A DNA stretch of 64,000 nucleotides from Symsagittifera roscoffensis (lineage: Eukaryota; Xenacoelomorpha; Acoela; Convolutidae), in assembly GCF_963678635.1 (NCBI RefSeq), contig NC_087063.1:33478682-33542681 (forward strand). The letters are read 5' to 3'. Position 1 is the stretch's first letter; each line of letters opens with the position of its first letter. Both the position numbers and the translations under genes were made by a program. Positions 34,357 to 44,441 of this stretch are shown here, in pieces. The notes below the pieces were generated by a model. It saw only the letters and a list, made by a program, of their open reading frames with translations, did not search any database and was not told the DNA's origin.

Positions 34357-37300
34357 ATGGAGCAAAAAATCAATGTTGAGAATTGTGTGCAGGAGTTCTC
34401 CGCAGTTTCAAGTGCTGAATGGATTTTGTTAAAAAACGTTGATCGATCAAGATGGGAAACGAAGTCATCGGGCCGTTACTGAAGCGGAGAGAATTCCGGT
34501 TGATGAAGGGTCTTCTCTTTTTCAATACATGAATCAAATGTATCAGGGAGTATTGAATTATATTTCTTTCGAAGTTGACACTAGGTTTTGCGAAGATACG
34601 AAAAGGGGCTATGTAGGATATAAAACCGTTGCGAAAGTAGAGCTTCCGTCAAATACCTTGATACCGCATTTAATGGGAATCGTTGCGAATTGTCCTGGGC
34701 ATGTTGCAGAAAACCCCGAGTTGAATTACTCAATTTTCGTTATAGATGGTTGTTCTTACTCAATGCAAGGACCGATTTCTTTTGTCAATCATGAGTGTGA
34801 GCCAAATTGTAGTTACGAAGTTCAAAAAGGCAAAAAGGGCGTGGTGTTTCTGCGAACTCTTGTTAATATTGAAAAAGGATCTGAAATAACGGTTAAGTAT
34901 GGTAAGTATTTTTTTGGAGCCAATATGGAATTTTGCCTGTGTCCTCACAGCAAGTATCACACATCAAAGCAGGTAAGCAAGGTAACAACAAGACCCCCAA
35001 AAAGAACGCGGTCTGGTAAATGCTTCTATGTTAATATGGAAAACAACGAACAGGAAGTACTGTAGGTGCTTCCTTTAACAGTCTAGAAAGTTCAGAAGTC
35101 GAAAACTTGGGCATTGAAAATAACCATGCACATGAGGTAACAGAAAAGACTGAAATAACAGAAAATGCAGGTGATCAATTAACCTGTAGTAGCAAAATAT
35201 CAACTTGTTTTTTGGACAATGATAAAATTTACAATGTGTCCCAGCAAACTAACTCTGCGCTCAATTTAGATTCAAACATTGCATCTGGATCGCGTAAGTC
35301 TTCCCGAAACAGGTTTGCCGCAGTAAAAAGTTTATACAACGATGACTTGTTTACCCTTGATTGTAACATATGCCCTGTACCAGTTAGACTCAGTAATGTA
35401 AACTTGATGCAGCATTTCAGTTTGTTGCACAAAAAAAAAGTTACTTTTGACTGTCCTTTGGAGGGATGTGGGAGAAGTTATACGGGTTTTTTCACATTCA
35501 ATAGACATATTTTGCAGCATGAAACAGAATTGGCTCTTAACCGATGTAAACTAGCTGATGAAGTTTTGATGAATGATAATTTTAAATGTTATATGCAATA
35601 ACACGCCAATTTTTCAACCTGAAAACAGTGCTGGTTCGAATGGAAGTGAAATCAGTATCATCAAAACCAATGAAATTGTTAAATCAATAGAAACAAATAA
35701 TTTTCAACTAGTTTCAGAAACATCCTCAGGAACTACGGATTGCTTCAGAACAGGTATGATAACTCAAAGTAGTTCGGCTGTGCAGCGAAAGAGTTATATT
35801 TGGACAAGAGCTAAGTTTTTAACTCAAAAAAGGGAAAATCACTCTTGTAAGTTTGAAGGTTGTAGTAACCGTGCTGTAAGTGTTGCAAGTTTTGATCATC
35901 ATGTTGGCAAATATCATGGAAATGCAAAAAACTGGCCTTGTGCTTTCTGTTATCGAGTATTTGGTTCTCGTAGTGTTTTGAGAAAACATGTAAGAATACA
36001 TCGTTCTGAAATTGAAAATGAACCACCTGCATGCAATTTTTCAAGCAATGATCTATCTTTTGATAAAAGTACACCCAATCCTATTCTAACTGATGAAATG
36101 AATATTGATGTATCACGAAATTTTAGTCGTTTCTGTGATGTTTCTTTTGGTCGTGAGCTGCTTTTCAAGTCTTTGCACTGCTCTTCAAATAATTGGAAGC
36201 AAAGTTTCGATTTTATGGAAAATGCTCATAATGTAGCTAGTGACATGATTGATAACTTTTTAAGAGCACTGATAGAGATTGGTTCAATGGTACCGAACGT
36301 AAAGGATTGTGCAATATACACCAATTTGAAAAGTTCTTGTGAAAATTTTTGTCTTTCGTCTGAGAGTAACCAATATCAACTTCTAAAGTTTTTGAAAGAT
36401 CAAAAATCCTTTGTCATGTCAACCGATTTAAAGTTTGGCAATGAGTCGAGAAACATAGGAGGTATGACAGTATATCGTGAAATTCAAAAAAATGGTCAGT
36501 TCATCTCTATTTCTCAAGTGTTGAAAAATGTCATATTTGAACATGATGAAATTCTTGATGCATGCATTTTGTATAGTAAGTTTTTAGATAAACTAAGTAA
36601 CGACGGAATTCTTTTAGATTGTATGCAAACGGAAAGACGTTTTAAAGTCAATTCTAATGTGGACGTACTAGATTTACCTAATATTGAAGCTTCTGTTTTT
36701 GATTCCAATTCTGATAAGATTTTTGACGTGTACCTGCAACTTTATTTTGATGAAGTTGAGCCGGTTAATCCCATTGGCACAAGAACAACCATTCATAAAT
36801 TAGGCTGTTTTTATTGGACTTTAAGCAATCTCCCCCCATGGATTTCATCTGACATGCGCATGATGCATGTTGTTGTGTTTGTTGCCTACCTTGATATTGT
36901 AGAATTTGGTTTTAGCGAAGTTTTAAATACAATGAGTGAAGATTTCAAACAACTTGAAAAAGGAATGAAAATTTTAACCAGAAGTGGAAACGAATTTATT
37001 TTGTTTGGCAAAGGCATGACTTTTGTGGCTGACAATTTAGCGTATAATGCAGTTATGGGTTTTAACGAAAGTTTTTCTGCGGGTAGTTGTTGCTCTAAGT
37101 GTGTAATTCCTCAATCCATGTTTAAAGATAGACACGAAGAATGTTTTGACGAGTTGAGAACCCCATCCAGATGTATTGAAAATTTCGAGCAGAAGTGTAA
37201 CGGTGTCAAGCGTGTTTTTGAATTAAAAACAAATTTTTTTAACCCCTACGAAAATTTCACAGGTGATTCACATCATGATATTTTCCAAGGCGGTCTTATG

Positions 37301-37900
37301 CACACTTTAAGAGTTGTCCTGAATGATTTAATTCCTGATTACCTGACAATTAATGATTTAAATTATAGGATTAATCATTTTGGTTATGGTCGTGATACTG
37401 ACGGAAAGCCTTCAGAAATAAGTTATGATCGGGTTAAGGATAAAAGTGCCGGGCATTTCAAGCAGAAGTAGACCAAATGTTTACTCTGTTCCGTTTTCTG
37501 CCTCTGATAATTGGCGATTTTATCCCGGTTATGGATGATACATGGTTGTTTTTGTTGGACTATTTGTATCTTATTTCTTATCTAATGAGTCCTGCCTTTT
37601 TAGAAGCCGACTATCAAGTTCGTGGCGTTTTAATTCGTAAGTTTTGTCTGAATAATTTCTTTTCAGCTAAGAAACTTAAAAAAAAGAAACTGAAGTTATT
37701 GTTTAGAGCAACATTTGGCTGCCTTCAGGGAGATGTATCCAGCAGAGTCCATAATTTACAAGCAGCACAAATTGATCCATTATCCTCGCATTCTCAAACC
37801 ATCAGGACCCTTTTTGTATCAAAGTGTTCTGAAATACGAAAGAAAGCAAATTTTTGTAAAACATATAGCCGATAACACCAATAATTTTAAAAATATATGA
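34357..37900 (+). CDS. SET domain - C2H2 zinc finger - CACTA/CMC-like transposase gene
   Basis: The gene is split and about 1,100 residues long. The SET domain lies at about 34,530-34,972: FVNHECEPNC, GSEITVKYG and a C-x-C after it, a layout like SUV4-20-type lysine methyltransferases. C2H2 fingers follow near 35,355-35,525 and 35,845-36,002. The transposase-like part (36,050-37,900) has FDEVEPVNPIG, an ADNLAYNAVMGF block, CSKC, HHDIFQGG, RFLPLIIGD and HKLIHYPRI. These resemble TNP2/CMC transposases, with two Asp in fitting contexts; a Glu often seen in HDLLEG-type motifs is Gln here. Introns 35016-35065 (50 bp) and 37637-37706 (70 bp) join frames in correct phase. Frame changes near 34,440, 35,590 and 37,461 are unexplained: further introns, sequencing indels or decay. 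The stop is at 37,898-37,900. Confidence 0.65.
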
Positions 37901-38000
37901 AAGACTATAGCTGCTATCATTTTATACAGACTTTTAGCTTCCCTATTATTTCCTGAAGTGAATTTATTTAACATTTGAATTCATTTTACGACGCTGAGAA
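37901..38000. other. Short spacer before gypsy-family sequence
   Basis: About 100 bases of AT-rich DNA with no recognised terminal inverted repeat. Sequence shared with the second gypsy copy begins at GCTAGGAGTT (38,001). Confidence 0.5.
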
Positions 38001-39040
38001 GCTAGGAGTTAGGGGGAAAGGGTTGATCCATCTTCGATGAAGATGATGATTTTTATCTACTGAACAGAAACAATAGTAATATAATAAATAGTTGTAGCCC
38101 TGTTTTTAGGAGTGACCTCGTGGTCTGGGAACACTGAGACCCAGCCATGAGCTCACTAATTTTGCATGTAAGCAAGTTAATTTGAGTGTTTTGACCGAAG
38201 CCGAAAGCAGTAACGTTTTTGTCGACCCGATGTTAGAAAGACCACCAAAAGAACTGGCTCTGGTAGAGACGGTGAAAAGCATTTACAGCTCTGTTTAGAC
38301 GTTAGTCAGTCGTCTTATAACCTAGCTTTATTTTCCGTCGATATGTACTTCCGGGCGAATGTTACATAGATGTTTTTATGGCGCTCCTGGGTGTTATTTT
38401 ATTAACATCATGACCGGCAGAACCGTTAACGAGCACTCCGCGCCGAGCGGATGCTCATAATAACGCCCTTAATAGGCCCTAACTGCCGGGTCGGAAGCGT
38501 AGTTCGGAACCCGAAAGCCTTCCGGATTACCATGAATAGCTTTTTAACGTAGTTAAGACCGAAAATTCACGTTCCAGGAAGGGTGGGGGGATTGGCCGTC
38601 CCCTCGTTCCCTGAGAGGTTTGTGACCAAAAACACTTAAAGATATATATAAAACCAAACAAAAAATAGTATAGTACCCAAGAAACACAAAAAATATAAAA
38701 AATAACCGAAAAAAAACAAAAACAGTAAAGAAAAAAAAGTTTTAAGAAATCAGTAGATATCATCCCCCAGACAAGATGTGATCCGACCCCCCCGTTTGTT
38801 GTTGATAGATATATTGTTGTTACAGGTATTTATATCAATCAGGATCGTTACGATCATTTTTGTAGCCCGTTTGTGAGGCTTGTACTGTAGGGTTATTTGA
38901 TTATTTAAGCACGTTAATGCTAATTTGCGCTCAATCCGGAAGGGTCTGCTGATTTGCGCTCAATCCGGAAGGGTCTTGCGAGAAGACTGATCCGGCAAGC
39001 AGTACAAGGAGCAACAAGAAGGGGCTCAACGACAACGACA
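38001..39040 (+). repeat. LTR and leader of gypsy copy 1
   Basis: The stretch is about 90% similar by eye to 54,029-55,060. A candidate LTR runs from TGTTACAT (38,360) to TTGTTACA (38,824), about 465 bases with a TATATAAAA box near 38,645. The preceding ~360 bases are shared by both copies, and the last 45 of these match the end of the macro-domain ORF at 51,490-51,532. Two AATCCGGAAGGGTC motifs follow at 38,933 and 38,962. No primer-binding site was recognised, so the LTR ends are provisional. Confidence 0.55.
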
Positions 39041-40770
39041 GTCCGACATCTCTACTGAAATTGTGGCAACTAGAAGATCTCCCACAGACAACACCATGAT
39101 GGCAGGCGTGACGGAGAGACAGGCAAATTCCTCGTCGTTTTTTAGAAAGAGTGAAGAACACTTTCGGAAACATCTTTCCATTCACCATGGGAGTGGGTAC
39201 AGGAAATGAAGGTGAATCCCAGGAGGAAGGAGAGGACAATGATGAGCAAGTGGACTTTGGATTTCGAGTCAGCCTCAATAGTTCGACCCAAGAGAATGAG
39301 GCATACACCGACAGAGAGACTGGGACCATGGACAAATTTGGTGTGGTGAGAATGATAAGCAAAAACACAAACACATCAGGCCAGTCAAGAGACTTTGTGA
39401 ATATGACGAATTCGGAAACGCGAACTGAGGAGAATAGAAACATAGGGCTAAGCGCCGCATCGGCGGATCCAGAGGTAGATAATGAAGAAACGTCGAGGCA
39501 GAAAATCAAAGCCCGAATCTCGACCAGCACCAAGCTACCTGGGATCGACATGGTGACACCGCCACTTGTGACGCCACTAGTAGAAAACGGAGCATCATTT
39601 GAAGAAGCCTTGAACAACATAGTGGGCAGTATAGAAAAACAAAATGAACAGATGTCAAAAAGAATGAGTGAACTAGAGAGAGCAGTCCACATTGAAAGGG
39701 AAAGTCTGCGGGAAGAAATAAACCGCAATAGACAAGAAGTTGGTAGAAGCTAAAAACGCCTGAAGGAAAGAACGGATAATCACACAGCGAAGAACTTGTT
39801 GTGAATGACGAGAGAAGCAGAACAGAGAGAGTTACGCTTAAGAGACGACATGGAGAAGATGAAAACTCAACAAGAGCAGACTCTTGGGACTCTTGACACA
39901 AAGATAGATGCGATGATGGAGAGCCGAACTCAGGCTATCATGGACAGGTTGGACGGGCTACTAGGCAGCAGGAGTGGACCAAGAGAAGAGGAACCGAATT
40001 CGGGGGGTACCAACTGGGAACCGAAGGTGAACTTCAATGACCAACAGAATAGGAGAAGGACATATGGATCCACTAGAGGTAGAGGCAGTTCAGCAGGCTA
40101 TGCCACAGGGGATAGTAGAGCATGGGGCCCAAACAGAAGAACAAGTTCAACAGGCAACAGGTAGACCTCAAACGAAACACCGACGCAAGGCACACATGCG
40201 ATTGGGAGAGGTGATTCCAATGACAGGGGTGATGCGAACCCAGGGAGGAGTCATGTGGGCGAAGGGAGAAACAGTCACGGCGATTCGGATTGTAGGGATG
40301 CACCGAATACAGAGCCCTTAACAGGTGGGCGATAATACTCAAGCGGGGCACTCAAGAGATGCTACGGCAGTGGCCACAGCCTTTGAACCCCTAAACAGGT
40401 CTATGGAGACATTCCTAACGAGGTTATCCAGAAGTAATGAAAGCAGTGAAAAGTCTAGAAGAGTCTTTAGGAAACCAAAATGCTATAAAGACGAATCTGA
40501 CCGCTGCATTGACACCTGGATAGAGGTGATGAAACTGTATTTTGAGGAAGAAGACCTGTCAGAAAGGCAAGAGTGCAGTGCGCTCACCAGTAACTTGGAA
40601 GGGACATCCCTAAACCATGTGATGGCCAAAAATCAATATCAGCAGAATACTGTTGAGAAAATCTTTGAAATCTTGTTAAATCGTTTTGGCTCAGGGGTGC
40701 AGGGACACCAAGCAATGATGCGCTTCGCGAAAAGGAGGCAACGAGAAGATGAGACGATAGACAACATATA
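39041..40770 (+). pseudogene. gag: Gag fragment of gypsy copy 1
   Basis: The fragment is homologous to residues ~120-700 of the gag at 57,379. It retains the coiled-coil region (39,660-39,960) and the capsid-like segment (40,480-40,770). It is broken by a shift near 39,143, TAA at 39,751, TGA near 39,802, TAG near 40,162 and further shifts around 40,040-40,330. At about 40,770 it jumps directly to pol sequence, losing about 1.85 kb that includes the zinc knuckles and protease. Confidence 0.8.
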
Positions 40771-40781
40771 ATAAATTTTAG

Positions 40782-41777
40782 GCCGGAGCTTCTCGGTAAC
40801 ACGAAACGGACTGTGTGTCAGTGTGTTATTGAACACACTGGACACCACGATTTCAATCCAGCGTGGAAAGAAGCTTGGTTACGCCTTGCCGATGAAGACC
40901 GACTTTGAGGAGACACAAAACTTGAAGAAATATAGTGTGAGAGACTGTCCTTATCATGCCAATAAATATAAAATTTTAAAAAGGATTAATGAATTAAAAT
41001 ATATTCATAAATTGTTATCAATGAAGTCCGACACGGACGACGGTTTATCGAGCTGCTCGAAATTTCCGGAACGTCCCTCGTCACATGAACTAGAATCTGA
41101 CACACCGGTTTTGCCAGAGATAGAACACTTAAAAGGGAAAATAGGCGAGGGAGATTTTGAATTGCTTCGGTAGGTTATATATCGGAACGCGGATGTATTT
41201 TCAAAACATAAGGCGGATATCGGTTGCTGTAACTTCGTCGAAAACGAAATCGAACTAGAGGAAGGCGCCGTTCCCCATAGGGAAGGCGCAAGACGAATGA
41301 CCCCACATAAATCGGAAGCGGAAATAGAAATATTGCTCGAATACGATATGATGGAACCCTCGAAATCGCCATTGGCTTGCGGGGTAGTAATTGTGAAAAA
41401 GAAATTTGGGGCAGCTTAGGTTTTGTTGCGACTTTCGCTACTTGAACGCGGTAACGATAAAAGATGCGTACCCGATACCGCGAATAGACGAGAGCCTCTC
41501 TAAACTTGGTGATGCCAAGTTCTTCACCACATTTGACTTGGGTTCTGCCTTCTGGCAGGTCCCTCTGCGGAAGAAGGATAGAGAAAAGACCGGAATCGTG
41601 TGTGAGTTGGGGTTGTATCAGTGGAAGAGTATGCCCTTCGGCTTGTGCAACGCAACGGCCACTTTTCAAAGACTGATGGCTCAGGCTTTGACCAGAGTGA
41701 CAAAGAAGTACGGGAATCTTGTGATGTGTTACGTGGATTACGTAGTCATAGCAACACCGACACTGGAAGACCACATT
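40782..41777 (+). pseudogene. pol: Pol fragment, partial unit 0 (YVDY)
   Basis: The fragment contains the region after protease (FSVTRNGLCVSVLLNTLD...), a stop TAG at 41,171, and the first half of RT. The RT frame opens at about 41,406 with QLRFCCDFRYLN and includes MPFGLCNATATF. The catalytic box, YVDD in the other copies, reads YVDY at 41,730-41,741 (GAC to TAC), which removes a metal-binding Asp. RT is cut off right after LEDHI at the tandem junction. Confidence 0.8.
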
Positions 41778-44441
41778 ACAAGAACAGTTATGGCAATTTT
41801 AACAATGGACCAGCAAACCAAGGGAACAACTGGTATAAACCGAGGGACGATATGGACAAGAGACGCTCTTGTGCAAATTGCAGTTCGACGGACCATCACG
41901 TGTCAGCGTGCCCAACCTATAAACAGGGCATGAAAGCAATAGGCTTCAGCCTCGAGGACGAAGATGCGTCAGAAGTCGATCATGAAGATTTCATGAGAGG
42001 AGTAATTGCAAAATTCAGCCCGAGGCGTTTCTTTTACAACTTGGAAGGTCGTTTTAAATCGGATTGTCCGCAATTCTGGGATGCTGTTGCAGACATCAAG
42101 CATCCAAGGCATGAGGAAACGTTATCGGATGTGAAAGCCAGCAAGGCTCGCCTGTTGAGTGAAGCGGAGGCGCGCAGAAAAGAAAACCCGCAAGAGCTGG
42201 CAACGAAGAAAATGCAAGCGGTAACAGAGGAGAAATGTGAACCGGAACCGGTGACTGCGGCGGGCGACTTCAAGATTGATTATAGGGCAGCCGCGAGGGA
42301 TGCTCTAAATAGAGTGCAGCAGGAACTGGTAACGAAAGAGATCGAGCAAAAAGTGAAGCTCGAATTGGAGAATGAGAAACTAAAGGAAAAGCCGAATAAC
42401 TTCGAGGCAACAGAAGTCGAGGAAACAAAGGCACCGAGTAGTTTGAGCATGAAACTCGATGTGATCTCCGGGCAGAGGTTTGGCATGGTGCCTCAAGGAA
42501 GCAAAATAATATCAATGATCTCGGTAGCAGGACAGCAGGTAATCAGAAATCTGAGTGAACCATCAGAGTTCACTTTGATGCATTTGGACACATATGCGGA
42601 TTATCTGAGACAGGTGGAGCCACGCACTGAGTCAAGAGCTGTGCGAGTACTAATAACAACGGGTGGCCCTCGCATAAAGAAGCTTCATGGGCGCTACGTG
42701 GAAGTCTATGGACCGTATCAAGTGATGCTGAACGTAGATGGAATCAGTATCTACACCAGGACATATGTGACAACAGACAGTGACCAGATAGGGCAGATCT
42801 ATCTGGGTGAAGAAGAACTCAAAGTCCGCAGGATAGGCCATGACGCCATGATGGATCAAGACGCAGTACACATTCGATACGAAGCAGATGTGACTGCACA
42901 TCTGCTCGACACCAACGGAAAGAAAGTCGGAGTCACAGGGCTTCTGGACACAGGAGCGGTAGTGAGTGTGATGCCGATAAAGACTTGAGAAAGAATGGGC
43001 TTTACGAGGGAAGATCTAATTCCGACGAATCTCCGACTGGCAGCAGCCAATCGAGGAGCAATTTACGTAGCCGGAAGAACACCAATAACGGTCCTCCACA
43101 TGGGAGGACGGGATCTTTGGATGAGCTTCCTGGTGGTAGAAAATTTGGACAACGCCGACCAATTCATCTTGGGCAGAGATTTTGTCAGGAATTTTGACGT
43201 GATGATTGACTTGAACAACGGTCTAATAAGGATTAGGAACCCGGATCAGAAGTATGTTAAGAAATCAATCAAAAGAATAATAACAGACGAAAACAATGTA
43301 CCAATTTTTTTAGACAAAAAAGTAAAACTACAACCGGGACAAGCAGTGGTAGCAATTTTTAGAATGAGAAATTTGAATTCGTTAAGTGATAGTAAACAAG
43401 TTTGTTTAGTACCGAATCCAAATAGTCAGAGTTCGGTGATTTTATGCCGGAGCTTCTCGGTAACACGAAACGGACTGTGTGTCAGTGTGTTATTGAACAC
43501 ACTGGACACCACGGTTTCAATCCAGCGTGGAAAGATGCTTGGTTACGCCTTGCCGATGAAGACCGACTTTGAGGAGACACAAAACTTGAAGAAATATAGT
43601 GTGAGAGACTGTCCTTATCATGCCAATAAATATAAAATTTTAAAAAAGATTAATGAATTAAAATATATTCATAAATTGTTATCAATGAAGTCCGACACGG
43701 ACGACGGTTTATCGAGCTGCTCGAAATTTCCGGAACGTCCCTCGTCACATGAACTAGAATCTGACACACCGGTTTTGCCAGAAATAGAACACTTAAAAGG
43801 GAAAATAGGCGAGGGAGATTTTGAATTGCTTCGGTAGGTTATATATCGGAACGCGGATGTATTTTCAAAACATAAGGCGGATATCGGTTGCTGTAACTTC
43901 GTCGAAAACGAAATCGAACTAGAGGAAGGCGCCGTTCCCCATAGGGAAGGCGCAAGACGAATGACCCCACATAAATCGGAAGCGGAAATAGAAATGTTGC
44001 TCGAATACGATATGATGGAACCCTCGAAATCGCCATTGGCTTGCGGGGTAGTAATTGTGAAAAAGAAATTTGGGGCAGCTTAGGTTTTGTTGCGACTTTC
44101 GCTACTTGAACGCGGTAACGATAAAAGATGCGTACCCGATACCGCGAATAGACGAGAGCCTCTCTAAACTTGGTGATGCCAAGTTCTTCACCACATTTGA
44201 CTTGGGTTCTGCCTTCTGGCAGGTCCCTCTGCGGAAGAAGGATAGAGAAAAGACCGGAATCGTGTGTGAGTTGGGGTTGTATCAGTGGAAGAGTATGCCC
44301 TTCGGCTTGTGCAACGCAACGGCCACTTTTCAAAGACTGATGGCTCAGGCTTTGACCAGAGTGACAAAGAAGTACGGGAATCTTGTGATGTGTTACGTGG
44401 ATTACGTAGTCATAGCAACACCGACACTGGAAGACCACATT
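41778..44441 (+). pseudogene. pol: Unit 1: nucleocapsid, protease, partial RT
   Basis: The frame to 42,988 begins in the nucleocapsid. Zinc knuckle 1 (CANCSSTDHHVSAC) is intact. Knuckle 2 has lost two Cys and the His (FFYNLEGRFKSDC). The protease active site DTGA is present near 42,949, but TGA at 42,986-42,988 replaces the Trp of TWERMG. The frame resumes at 42,995 with the protease flap and ILGRDFVRNF. A TAG stops it at 43,835, and RT again carries YVDY (44,394-44,405). Confidence 0.8.

Noticed and set aside
38527-39901. Antisense frames over the LTR and gag of gypsy copy 1
   Set aside because: They are shadows of the sense gag and of the leader; hydrophobic antisense frames are expected opposite acidic, Ser-rich coding DNA.
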